64,000 bases of DNA from Paenibacillus dendritiformis (GTDB lineage: Bacteria; Bacillota; Bacilli; Paenibacillales; Paenibacillaceae), in the NCBI RefSeq assembly GCF_015845845.1, contig NZ_LDIG01000133.1:1-64000 (forward strand). Direction: 5' to 3'. The stretch's first letter is position 1. Each line of letters opens with the position of its first letter. Below are positions 18,439 through 26,604 of the stretch, one piece after another. The notes under the pieces are model-generated. The model ran no database searches, was not told the DNA's origin, and worked only from the letters and a program-made list of their open reading frames with translations. The position numbers were made by a program, and so were the translations under genes.

Positions 18439-18657
18439 AGGTTCTCATCCTTTCCGGCATCACGTCGAGCTTCGGATAACTTCGTCCGGAAGTCTTCGAC
18501 AGACGCTTCTATTATGCTATTATATTACTATAGGAAGCGGATTCACGCCGCATGCGGCATCTCGAATCGGCCGAAGCAAAGAAGATAGAGAGGAACCCGA
18601 CATACAGCCAGATCATTGCAGAGAGACAGCGGGATATTCGAAGAGAGGGGCTTGGGT

Positions 18658-20214
18658 TTGCTTATGAAATCGTTTTTGCAGAGCGTATATGATTTGATCG
18701 TGGAGACATCAACCAATCTGCCCGGCGATGTGCGCAAGGCGATCCGGGAAGCGCAAGCGCGCGAGGACGCCGCTACGCGCGCCGGATTGTCCCTGGGCAC
18801 GATCGCCCGCAACATTGCGATGGCGGAGACGAAGGTATCCCCCATCTGCCAGGATACCGGCATGCCGACGTTCATCGTGCATACCCCGGTTGGCGCGAAT
18901 CAGATTGTCATGAAGCGGGATATTCAGGAGGCGGTCAGCCGCGCGACGAAGGAAGGCAAGCTCCGCACCAATTCCGTCGATTCGCTGACGGGCGCGAACA
19001 GCGGAGACAACCTCGGCCCGGGAACGCCGGTCATCCATTTCGAGCAGTGGGAGCGCGATGATATCAAGGTGCGCCTTATTTTGAAAGGCGGCGGCTGCGA
19101 GAACAAGAACGTCCAGTACAGCCTGCCGACGGAGCTGGAGGGCTTGGGCAAGGCGGGCCGCGATCTCGACGGCATCCGCAAGTGCATTCTGCATGCGGTC
19201 TATCAGGCGCAGGGGCAGGGCTGCAGCGCGGGCTTCATCGGCGTCGGCATCGGCGGCGATCGGACGACGGGCTACGAGTTGGCGAAGCAGCAGTTGTTCC
19301 GCCGCGTCGATGATACGAATCCGATCGACGAGCTGCGCCAATTGGAAGAATATATTATGGATAAGGCGAATCGGTTGGGCATCGGCACGATGGGCTTCGG
19401 CGGCGAAGTCACCCTGCTTGGCTGCAAGATCGGAGTCATGAACCGGCTGCCGGCCAGCTTCTTCGTATCGGTCGCTTACAACTGCTGGGCCTACCGGCGC
19501 CAGGGTGTCCTGCTCGATAGCGCGAGCGGAGAGATCAAGGAATGGGTGTACGAGCGGGGCAGCGAGCTCCCGATGGACAGCGCGGCCGATGAGGCGGCAG
19601 GAGCGGCCGAAGAAGCGCCAGCGAAGAGCGAGAGCCGCCGCATCGTGCTGAACACGCCGATCTCCGAGGAGCAGATTCGATCCTTGAAGGTGGGAGACGT
19701 CGTTGTAATCAACGGAGAGATGCATACGGGACGCGACGCCCTGCACAAATATTTGATGGATCACGATGCGCCGGTCGATCTGAACGGGGCGGTCATCTAT
19801 CATTGCGGCCCAGTCATGCTGAAGGATGAGGAAGGCTGGCATGTCAAGGCAGCCGGACCGACCACGAGCATCCGCGAGGAGCCGTACCAGGGCGATATCA
19901 TTAAGAAATTCGGCATCCGCGCCGTCATCGGCAAAGGCGGCATGGGAGCGAAGACGCTGGCCGCGCTGCAGGAGCATGGCGCCGTTTATTTGAATGCGAT
20001 TGGCGGAGCGGCTCAATATTATGCGGAATGCATGAAGCAAGTGAACGGAGTCGATTTCCTCGAATTCGGCATTCCGGAAGCGATGTGGCATCTCGAGGTG
20101 GAAGGGTTCGCGGCGATTGTCACGATGGATGCGCACGGCAACAGCCTGCACGCCGACGTCGAGCGCAGCTCGTTCGAGAAGCTGGCTCAGTTCAAGGAGC
20201 CTGTCTTTGGATAA
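18658..20214 (+). CDS. Class I (iron-sulfur) fumarate hydratase
   Basis: Interconverts fumarate and malate with an oxygen-sensitive [4Fe-4S] cluster. The protein has the N-terminal alpha part (PICQDTGMPTFIVHTP with a cluster cysteine, GGGCENKNVQYSLP, GCSAGFIGVGIGGDR) and, after an Ala/Glu-rich linker at about 310-330, the beta part with HTGRDALHKYL and GKGGMGAKTLAAL, fused in one chain. Start is uncertain: TTG 18658 has GAGGGG seven bases ahead, ATG 18664 has it thirteen ahead. With citZ-icd-mdh nearby it adds a second consecutive TCA step. A terminator follows. Close to E. coli FumA/FumB type in layout. Confidence 0.92.
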   Translation: MLMKSFLQSVYDLIVETSTNLPGDVRKAIREAQAREDAATRAGLSLGTIARNIAMAETKVSPICQDTGMPTFIVHTPVGANQIVMKRDIQEAVSRATKEGKLRTNSVDSLTGANSGDNLGPGTPVIHFEQWERDDIKVRLILKGGGCENKNVQYSLPTELEGLGKAGRDLDGIRKCILHAVYQAQGQGCSAGFIGVGIGGDRTTGYELAKQQLFRRVDDTNPIDELRQLEEYIMDKANRLGIGTMGFGGEVTLLGCKIGVMNRLPASFFVSVAYNCWAYRRQGVLLDSASGEIKEWVYERGSELPMDSAADEAAGAAEEAPAKSESRRIVLNTPISEEQIRSLKVGDVVVINGEMHTGRDALHKYLMDHDAPVDLNGAVIYHCGPVMLKDEEGWHVKAAGPTTSIREEPYQGDIIKKFGIRAVIGKGGMGAKTLAALQEHGAVYLNAIGGAAQYYAECMKQVNGVDFLEFGIPEAMWHLEVEGFAAIVTMDAHGNSLHADVERSSFEKLAQFKEPVFG

Positions 20215-20228
20215 GCAATGATTCGTTT

Positions 20229-20257
20229 ATCCCCGGTCGCGGACCGGGGATTTATTT
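20229..20257 (+). terminator. Terminator after fumarase
   Basis: ATCCCCGGTC (20229-20238), a GCG turn, GACCGGGGAT (20242-20251), then TTATTTG: a perfect 10-bp stem. Confidence 0.85.
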
Positions 20258-20398
20258 GTTTATCGTCATTGCGGAGTGGAAGCATGTGCGTTTCGCGGGA
20301 AGAAGATTTTGGCGCCGGACCTGCTCTGGGCCGGCCGGAATGATAATGTTCACCGGAAGGGAAGAATAGGGAGAACGCGCTGCCTTTCGGGGCGAAGG

Positions 20399-20415
20399 TT
20401 TACAAAACCTTTACA
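20399..20415 (+). promoter_or_regulatory. Pho box before the phosphate-sensing kinase gene
   Basis: TTTACA at 20399-20404 and 20410-20415, an exact 11-bp period, matches the PhoP-binding direct repeats of Bacillus (TTnACA with about five-base spacing). It lies about 85 bases before the kinase start, suggesting autoregulation by PhoP. Confidence 0.6.
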
Positions 20416-20498
20416 TTAGACGGTCTAGCCAAACGGCGCAACCGTCGGTAGGATGGAACATAGACCTACAACCTCGAGAATGAAGTGGAGAGATGCGC

Positions 20499-22310
20499 AT
20501 GTCGCGGTTTCGCACGCGTTTGACTTTGATCTTTGTGCTGCTGATCGGGATATCCGTGACGGCAGCCGGCATTTATATGGCGTCCACCTTCAAGCACAAT
20601 CATATCCGTCAGCTGGAGCAGAATATGTCCCGGGAAATCATGCTTATCGAGCAGACGCTCGCCTGGGTTAAGCCGGGCAGCCTGGACGACATGATTGCGT
20701 ATTACAGCGGCTGGGCGCGGAAGCTTCATGACAGCGCGGACGCCCGCGTCACCTTTATTCTGGCTGACGGCACGGTCGTCGGCGATTCCGATCATAGGGC
20801 CACCGAGATGGACAATCACCTGTCGCGCGAGGAGATTGTGATGGCGGGGCAGGAAGGGATCGGCTCGAATATCCGTTACAGCGAGACGCTGGGACAAAAT
20901 ATGCTCTATGTTGCCAGTCCCGTTCACACGCTCAATTTTGACGGGTATATCCGTTTGGCGATGAGTCTGGAGCATGTCGAGAGCAGCGTCAGGGCGCTGT
21001 GGGCGTATTTGGCGCTTGGTCTGGCGGCATTATTCGTTATCGCCGGGATCGTCAGCTACCGGATTGCTTTCAATCTGACGCGCCCGATCGAGAATATGAC
21101 TCGCGTCGCAATGCGCATCGCCCAGATGGACTACAAGGCGAGGGCCCAGGCTGTGGGGAAGGACGAGATCGGGCAGCTGGGTACCGCCATCAATGCGATG
21201 GCGGAAAGCCTCCAGGTTCAGATGTCGCAAATCCGCGAGAACGAGAGCCGGCTGCAGACGGTCATGGAGCATATGATCAATGCGATCGTGATGGTCGATG
21301 CGGAAGGCAAGGTGGCGCTGCTGAACCGGAAGGCCGAGCAAATACTCGGTATCCGCAGCCGGGAATGGCTCGGGCGCCCGTTCAGCGACGTGAGGGCTCC
21401 ATATGAGATGCAGCAGATGATGGCCGAAGTCGAGGAGAAGAAGCTGCTGCGTCATGAGGAGTTGACAATTTACTACCCGGAGGAGCGACTGCTGGATGTT
21501 ACCGTCGTCCCGGTATATTTTACCGATCAGGAATGGGCGGGCATTCTGCTGGTGCTGCAGGACGTCTCGGAGATTCGCCGGCTTGAGCGGATGCGGACCG
21601 AATTCGTGGCGAATGTATCTCACGAGCTCAAGACCCCGATCGCCGCGGTCAAGGGCTTCGCCGAGACGCTTCTGAACGGAGCGATGCATGATCCGGAGAT
21701 TGCGAAGTCCTTCCTGCAGATTATTCAGGAGGAGAGCGAGCGCTTGAACCGGCTTATCGGCGACATTCTCGAATTGTCGAAGATCGAGGCGAAGCGGGCG
21801 GTGCTGCAATTTTCGCCGGTGGAGCTCGGGACCTTCCTGGAGCAGACGGTGGAGATGCTGCGCAAGGAGGCGGCCAGCAAGCGCATCGAGGTCCGGCTGG
21901 ATACCGAGCCGGACTTGTATGTCGAGGCGGACGAGGACCGGCTGCGCCAGATTATGCTCAATTTGCTCTCCAACGCGATTAATTATACGCCGGAGGGCGG
22001 ACAGGTGAAGATAGGGGCTGTGGCGCTGCATGCCCCGGATCAGGAGGAGCGGATCCGGCTGACGATCGCCGATACGGGCATCGGCATTCCGAAGAAGGAT
22101 CTGCCGCGCATCTTCGAGCGTTTCTACCGGGTAGACAAGGCTCGCTCCCGCGTATCGGGCGGAACCGGGCTCGGGCTGTCGATCGTGAAGCATCTTGTCG
22201 ATGCGCATGGCGGAACGATACGGGTGGAGAGCGAGTTGGGCGTTGGCACGACGTTCACGATCGAGCTTCCCGTGCTTCAGGAGTGGTCGCCGGGCGGGAC
22301 AGAGCAATAA
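20499..22310 (+). CDS. phoR: Phosphate-regulon sensor histidine kinase PhoR/PnpS
   Basis: A 603-residue membrane kinase sensing phosphate limitation. Order of parts: membrane segment at about 8-28, extracytoplasmic region about 32-165, second membrane segment (AYLALGLAALFVIAGIVSY), HAMP, a PAS domain from about 246 (VMEHMINAIVMVDAEGKVAL), HisKA with the phosphorylated histidine in FVANVSHELKTPIAAVKGF (about H375), and the ATPase boxes NLLSNAINYTPEGG, DTGIGI and GGTGLGLSIVKHL. Start ATG 20499 is better spaced from GTGGAGAG than ATG 20493. Unlike Bacillus, where phoP precedes phoR, the kinase comes first, 154 bases before the regulator. A Pho box lies upstream. Confidence 0.93.
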   Translation: MSRFRTRLTLIFVLLIGISVTAAGIYMASTFKHNHIRQLEQNMSREIMLIEQTLAWVKPGSLDDMIAYYSGWARKLHDSADARVTFILADGTVVGDSDHRATEMDNHLSREEIVMAGQEGIGSNIRYSETLGQNMLYVASPVHTLNFDGYIRLAMSLEHVESSVRALWAYLALGLAALFVIAGIVSYRIAFNLTRPIENMTRVAMRIAQMDYKARAQAVGKDEIGQLGTAINAMAESLQVQMSQIRENESRLQTVMEHMINAIVMVDAEGKVALLNRKAEQILGIRSREWLGRPFSDVRAPYEMQQMMAEVEEKKLLRHEELTIYYPEERLLDVTVVPVYFTDQEWAGILLVLQDVSEIRRLERMRTEFVANVSHELKTPIAAVKGFAETLLNGAMHDPEIAKSFLQIIQEESERLNRLIGDILELSKIEAKRAVLQFSPVELGTFLEQTVEMLRKEAASKRIEVRLDTEPDLYVEADEDRLRQIMLNLLSNAINYTPEGGQVKIGAVALHAPDQEERIRLTIADTGIGIPKKDLPRIFERFYRVDKARSRVSGGTGLGLSIVKHLVDAHGGTIRVESELGVGTTFTIELPVLQEWSPGGTEQ

Positions 22311-22464
22311 GCGCGGGCCATGACCTGTCATGCCCGCCGTACCGGCGGGACGCCGCAAAAAAATCGTCGCCGCGCCAAGGGGAAGTATGTTACGATAGGA
22401 TTGCGAATATAAGCGTGAATCGGTCTGGGTACAAGGGATAGGAATTGACTTTCGGAGGATAATC

Positions 22465-23181
22465 ATGTCTGAACGAAAAGTATTAGTCATCGAAGACGAA
22501 CCGACATTGGCGAGGTTATTGTCATATAATCTGACCTTGGAAGGGTACGATACGACAGTGATCGACCACGGCTCCCAAGGGCTGCAGGTGGCGCTGCACC
22601 GCAAGTTCGATCTCATCATACTGGATATTATGCTGCCTGGGATGAACGGCTTCGAAGTGCTGTCCAAGCTGAGACAAGCCGGCATCCGCACGCCCGTCAT
22701 TATTTTGACGGCGCGCAATGCGGAGGAAGAAGTCGTGCAGGGCTTGAAGCGCGGAGCGGACGACTACATTACGAAGCCGTTCGGCGTCGCTGAGCTGCTG
22801 GCTCGCGTCGGCGCCGTGCTGCGCCGCGCATCGAGCGACGAGCCGGAGGCGGAGAAAGCGGATGATAAAGTTATTGCGATTGGCGATCTTCGCATTTATC
22901 CGGAGAAGTATGAAGTGACGCTGCATCATGAGCTGATCCCGCTGCGGCCGAAGGAATTTGAAGTATTGCTCTATCTCGTCCAGCGCCCGGGCATGGTCAT
23001 TACCCGCGACGACCTGATGAACGCGGTATGGGGCTTCGATTACATCGGCGGACAGCGGACGGTCGATGTCCATGTCAGCTCGCTGCGCAAGAAGCTGGAG
23101 ATGAACCAGCGCTCCGTCCAGATCGATTCGATTCGGGGCGTCGGCTATAAATTGGTCCATCATAAGAAGTCGCAGCAATAA
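22465..23181 (+). CDS. phoP: Phosphate-regulon response regulator PhoP
   Basis: An OmpR/PhoB-family regulator of 238 residues. The receiver domain has the acidic pair VIEDEPTLARLL, the phospho-acceptor aspartate in LIILDIMLPGMNGF (about D54), the conserved threonine of VIILTARN and lysine of YITKPFGVAEL. The winged-helix DNA-binding domain runs from about 135, with PLRPKEFEVLLYLVQRPG and the terminal RGVGYKLVH. TCGGAGGATAATC precedes ATG 22465. It presumably binds the TTnACA repeats found before the kinase gene, the CBS/MCP-like gene, pstS and phoX. A degenerate copy of its 5' region lies at about 24789-24960. Confidence 0.94.
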   Translation: MSERKVLVIEDEPTLARLLSYNLTLEGYDTTVIDHGSQGLQVALHRKFDLIILDIMLPGMNGFEVLSKLRQAGIRTPVIILTARNAEEEVVQGLKRGADDYITKPFGVAELLARVGAVLRRASSDEPEAEKADDKVIAIGDLRIYPEKYEVTLHHELIPLRPKEFEVLLYLVQRPGMVITRDDLMNAVWGFDYIGGQRTVDVHVSSLRKKLEMNQRSVQIDSIRGVGYKLVHHKKSQQ

Positions 23182-23185
23182 TAAA

Positions 23186-23222
23186 CAGATTTAGAAGAAA
23201 TGAAAAATTTCTTCTAAATCTG
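23186..23222 (+). terminator. Hairpin after phoP
   Basis: CAGATTTAGAAGAAAT (23186-23201), five-base loop, and its exact complement (23207-23222): a 16-bp AT-rich stem five bases after the stop codon. There is no T tract, so it may be a mRNA 3' stabiliser or a weak terminator. Confidence 0.5.
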
Positions 23223-23546
23223 AAGGTTAGGGGCACGAATAGAAACAATCTTTTTTTCATGAATCTATCGAATTCAGCGTGCAGATGTTGGTTCTATTCG
23301 TGTAACATAGCGTCCATATCCTGCTCTTCATATCAGTCGAATGCATCCCTTTATGGCTTATTTGTCCTTTCCAATGAAAGAAGTCCCCATCATTCATCCA
23401 TGAACAATGCCTTCCGTTATGCCTGCTTTTCGTGTTGCTTCTCGACGAAAACCTCTCCACGTTCCTGTTTTTGGCAGGCTTAATCCGATCCAGTTGAGTG
23501 CCAAGCCTTTCCCGCCTTCCCCATTCTCTTCACATCTCCCCCTCTC
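23223..23546. other. Intergenic stretch without recognised gene
   Basis: About 320 bases between the phoP hairpin and the next Pho box. Short open frames exist on both strands, but none has a good ribosome-binding site or recognisable composition. The composition is less GC-rich than the flanking genes, and it may be the remains of decayed sequence. Confidence 0.5.
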
Positions 23547-23585
23547 TTTACAAACTCTTTACACCGCCAGGGCAAACCGTTTACA
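23547..23585 (+). promoter_or_regulatory. Three-repeat Pho box before the CBS/MCP-like gene
   Basis: Three exact TTTACA elements at 23547-23552, 23558-23563 and 23580-23585, that is offsets 0, 11 and 33. All lie on one helical face and the geometry is the same as in the pstS box (0, 11, 33). It ends 63 bases before the start of the next gene. Confidence 0.7.
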
Positions 23586-23648
23586 ATCCCGTGCTACATT
23601 GGGACTAAAGATGCAGATTTACAAATTTAACGCAAAGGGTGCTGCTAT

Positions 23649-24776
23649 ATGACAATGCCTATATTATCTATCATGAACACGGGTTTCTCGATGAACGAAC
23701 ATCGTGCCGCCGCCCGGGAGTACGACGATTTGGTTCATGACGCACCGGCGATTGATCCGCAGATTCCGATCGAGGACGTCGAGGAAATGTTCCTGTCCGA
23801 TTCCTCGCTGCGCTGTCTTATTGTGGTGGACGAGGCGCGGCAGCCGGTCGGGATAGTGATGCGCGAACGGTTCCATGAGCGGATGAGCAAGCGGTTCTCC
23901 CCGGCGCTCTATCATGAGAAGCCCGTATCCCGCCTGATGGATCGGGACATGGCCTGTGCGGAATGGGGGACGGATGCGGCCCAACTGCTTGAACTGGCGG
24001 GGTCCCGTCCGGAGGAGCGGATGTATGACAGCCTCATTATGACAAGCGGAGGGCAGTATGCCGGCGTGCTGTCCGCCAAGCAGCTGTCCGAGCTCTCCAG
24101 CCGCGTGCGCCGCAATGCGGAGCGCAAGGAGAGGGCGGTATTGCAATCGACGCTCCAAGCGTTCGATTCGATTCAGGGCGAGACCGGATATGTCAGGCAG
24201 GCGGCGGAAGAAGGCAAGATGCACGCGTCCGCGATGATGGACAAGACGCTGGCCGGCAAAACTTCGCTCGACCATGTATCCTCCTCCTTTCAGCAAGTAT
24301 TGGAGCAGGTGAACGATCAGGCGGCGGAAATGGAGCATCTGCGGCAATATACCCATGCCGTAGCCGATTCTATCGGCGTCATCCGCGGCTGGTCCGATTC
24401 CTGTCAGATGCTGGCGCTGAACGCGTCGATTGAAGCGGCCCGCGCCGGCGAATACGGGCTGGGCTTCCAGGTCGTGGCCGCCGAGGTGCGCAAGCTGGCG
24501 ATGCTGACGAAGGCGGCTACCGGGCAGATCGAGGAGACGCTGGGCCAGATGATTCAAGCATTGAATCAGGCGCTACATACGGGGGAGCGCACTCGGGAAC
24601 AGGTCGGAATGACCGCAACGGGGGTAGAAGCGGCATGCGGGCGGTTCGAGCAGCTGCTGCGGGCTATCGCGCATAATCAGGAGCAGCTGGCGCAGATTGA
24701 CGCCTGCGCGCAGCGCGTGGAGCAGCGGGCGCAGGCAGCCCATGCGGAATTGAAGCGAATGGCGGAGCGGGATTGA
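23649..24776 (+). CDS. Soluble CBS-domain / methyl-accepting-type signalling protein in the pho cluster
   Basis: A 375-residue protein without membrane segments. Residues about 36-155 form a CBS-pair (SSLRCLIVVDEARQPVGIVM; PVSRLMDRDMACAEWGT; YDSLIMTSGGQYAGVLSAKQL). Residues about 215-345 form the signalling hairpin of chemotaxis receptors, with the conserved tip LALNASIEAARAGEYGLGF and VVAAEVRKLA at about 255-285. The N-terminal helix MTMPILSIMNTGF is short. No HAMP or ligand-binding periplasmic domain is present. AAGGG precedes ATG 23649 by nine bases. Location between phoP and pstS, with a Pho box in front, predicts induction by phosphate starvation; its output (CheA or something else) is unknown. 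Confidence 0.85.
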   Translation: MTMPILSIMNTGFSMNEHRAAAREYDDLVHDAPAIDPQIPIEDVEEMFLSDSSLRCLIVVDEARQPVGIVMRERFHERMSKRFSPALYHEKPVSRLMDRDMACAEWGTDAAQLLELAGSRPEERMYDSLIMTSGGQYAGVLSAKQLSELSSRVRRNAERKERAVLQSTLQAFDSIQGETGYVRQAAEEGKMHASAMMDKTLAGKTSLDHVSSSFQQVLEQVNDQAAEMEHLRQYTHAVADSIGVIRGWSDSCQMLALNASIEAARAGEYGLGFQVVAAEVRKLAMLTKAATGQIEETLGQMIQALNQALHTGERTREQVGMTATGVEAACGRFEQLLRAIAHNQEQLAQIDACAQRVEQRAQAAHAELKRMAERD

Positions 24777-24788
24777 AGGCGGTGCCCT

Positions 24789-24960
24789 GTGAAAAAACGT
24801 CGCTGGAGCATGGGAAGTATGTTACGATAAAGGAGGAGAATGTACCGTAGGGCTGAGGTCATAGATTGACGGTCGGAGGAACATTCATTCTGAACGAAAT
24901 GTTGCACTCATCCAAACCGGACTGTTCGAGCAACTGGCCTTGAAGGGCAGATTCGACAGA
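24789..24960 (+). pseudogene. Degenerate duplicate of the phoP leader and first codons
   Basis: This stretch aligns with the region from about 22356 to 22560. It shares GGAAGTATGTTACGATA exactly (24813-24829 with 22381-22397), an AAAAAA-CGTCGC block before it, the TTGAC-nn-TCGGAGGA ribosome-binding region, and TCTGAACGAAA (24889-24899 with 22468-22478), then a decayed match through CTGGCCTTGAAGGG (phoP CTGACCTTGGAAGGG). The start codon is lost by a one-base deletion (CATGTCTG against CATTCTG) and the rest of the gene is absent. It fills most of the gap between the CBS/MCP-like gene and the PRD-type regulator. Confidence 0.6.
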
Positions 24961-24992
24961 CGGCGGGACGAAATCGCTGAAGGTGAATAAGG

Positions 24993-25926
24993 ATGGAAAA
25001 GGATATTAGCCGCAAAATCAAATTGCTAAAGATTCTTGCTGAGGACAAGAAGTGGTTTGTTCTCTCTGAACTTGAACAAAAACTGGATTGTTCCAGTAAA
25101 ACCATTCGCAAGGATATCTCAGTTCTCAATGATTTACTGCCGCAAAACGCTTCTATCTATTCGAAAAAGGGGAAAGGGATAAAATTACGTATACCCCAAG
25201 ATCAAACAATATGCGAAGTCATATCCAATTTATCTAAAAAAATCCCTAACTTTTTTAGCTCTTCGTGTTTCCGATATCGAGAAAAAACTGGGCATTATAT
25301 TTTTTACGAACGAGGGAAAAATACAAGCTTATACCTATATAAGTGAGTTTATTCACATATTGGAAAGAGAAGTGAAAATCGATTTAGCAAGCGACGAAGA
25401 TTTTGTGTACGGCATGGTTGATTACTGCAGGCAAACCTTTTATAAATTAAAGTTTCTCCCGAAAATCATAATGCCGGAAAAGGAGACTTGCAAGTATATA
25501 AAGAAGACTTATAAAAAAACTTTTCTCTCCGTGAAGAAAGCATACAACGAATGGGCAAAGAAACTGGGAATCATCGATGTGCCCGATGAAGAAGCCGCAA
25601 AAGTAACGATGCGGATAGCGGCAACCGGGCGGCTAAAAATTATGAATAAGAAAAAAGTGCTGCTGGTTACAGATGAAGGAAAAATCTGGGAATTATACAT
25701 GAAGAGCTGGCTTAATAAAAAGTTCGAGGGAAAACTGGAGATTATAGGTGAAGTGGATAGAAAAATGATTGAAGGCGATATAAAAAGCATGGACATTGAC
25801 TTTATTATTACTACAATACCGCTTAATATTAATTTTCCCGAGTATAGAATCAGTTTCGTCTTGGAGTCCGTGCTTGCGATCACGTACTCTTTTTTTTCTA
25901 AAAAACTTTGCATTTCTTGGCATTGA
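24993..25926 (+). pseudogene. AT-rich PRD/Mga-type transcriptional regulator, broken by frameshifts
   Basis: The 5' frame (24993-25346) encodes an HTH of the BglG/Mga type (SELEQKLDCSSKTIRKDISV). The second frame (25360-25926, open further upstream) encodes a PRD-like region (EFIHILEREVKIDLASDEDF) and an EIIB-like domain (KKKVLLVTDEGKIWELYMKS, then IDFIITTIPL) that lacks the phosphorylatable cysteine. They join if the A7 run at 25236-25242 had six A; a second break is at the T8 run 25890-25897. At about 310 residues it is also shorter than the usual 480-640, so an internal part is missing. The composition is far more AT-rich than neighbours, suggesting acquisition from a low-GC donor. AAGGTGA precedes ATG 24993. 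Confidence 0.65.
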
Positions 25927-26040
25927 TTTCCCAATCCTTTATCAAAAAGGCTTTCTTCTTTTCCAAAAAAACCTGCACTTTTTAATATCGATTTCCCAGT
26001 CGTTTATTATAATTTTGCCAAACTGGAAGTACAGGTTGAC
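25893..26040 (+). repeat. Imperfect tandem duplication at the end of the broken regulator
   Basis: Two related segments about 65 bases apart, around 25897-25940 and 25963-26008, both read as A-run, CTTTGCATTTCTT or CCTGCACTTTTTA, then (T/C)GATTTCCCA(A/G)TC and TTTAT. In protein terms they give FLKNFAFLGIDFPILYQ and a similar FQKNLHF plus NIDFPVVYY, in different frames. The second ends in a protein-like tail (AKLEVQVDYSMGPRA) with stop at about 26064. It looks like a short coding duplication followed by indels. Confidence 0.45.
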
Positions 26041-26060
26041 TACTCTATGGGACCTCGTGC

Positions 26061-26144
26061 TTAAAAAATACTTTCTAAAATCACTTTAATATTTTCCCTA
26101 TTTGAAATTTCTGATTTAAATTCTTGAAGCGTAACTTCTTCCAT
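26061..26144 (-). CDS. Possible 27-residue small protein
   Basis: ATG 26144 is preceded by AAATAAGGTGAGATT, a good ribosome-binding site, and encodes a 27-residue acidic amphipathic peptide (begins MEEVTLQEFKSE, ends VILESIF) with stop at 26061. It lies in the AT-rich island beside the broken PRD-type regulator. It could be a genuine small protein, the surviving start of a larger gene, or chance. No family is recognised. Confidence 0.25.
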   Translation of the reverse strand: MEEVTLQEFKSEISNRENIKVILESIF

Positions 26145-26483
26145 AATCTCACCTTATTTCATTATTAAAAATCCTCTGATGCCCCGGTAAAATTGATTTT
26201 CATCCTAAAAAATGACTTTGCAAATCAACAATATTGGGAATTTCTATGACACTATAACATACTGCAGAAAAATGTGACTTACTGCTTTTTCTCTTATTAA
26301 GGGGATATTTTAAATTTTCATGGAAATACAGAGCACACGGTCTGTCTTTGACAGGTTCATTTTTCAACTGTCGCCACGAAGCATGTCGAGCCTAGTCATG
26401 CCTTTCAGGCAGCGGATTGGCGGATCCGTTGGAGGACGTTGCTGAACTATTTTATCCGCGGCGGCTCGTATCAGCCTTGAATT
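26145..26483. other. Intergenic stretch before the pstS Pho box
   Basis: AT-rich to about 26340, then normal composition. I see no gene, repeat or RNA here beyond simple A/T runs. The composition change near 26340 probably marks the right edge of the foreign island that began near 24980. Confidence 0.4.
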
Positions 26484-26537
26484 TTTACACTCCGTTAACA
26501 TACTTCCAAATCAGGCTTAACAAACAAGCTGTAAGAT
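26484..26537 (+). promoter_or_regulatory. pstS promoter with three-repeat Pho box
   Basis: TTTACA 26484-26489, TTAACA 26495-26500 and TTAACA 26517-26522 (offsets 0, 11 and 33), followed ten bases on by TAAGAT (26532-26537) as a candidate -10. This is the classic PhoP-activated arrangement. Confidence 0.75.
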
Positions 26538-26604
26538 TCAGATTGTAAGGCAGCAAGCGAACTTATCGGAAAATGAGAGAACCAATTCAAAGGAGTGAAT
26601 TCAC

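Noticed and set aside
23257-23460. Minus-strand 67-codon open frame upstream of the CBS/MCP-like gene
   Set aside because: No ribosome-binding site, odd composition (many Trp, Cys, His), no recognisable family; treated as non-coding.
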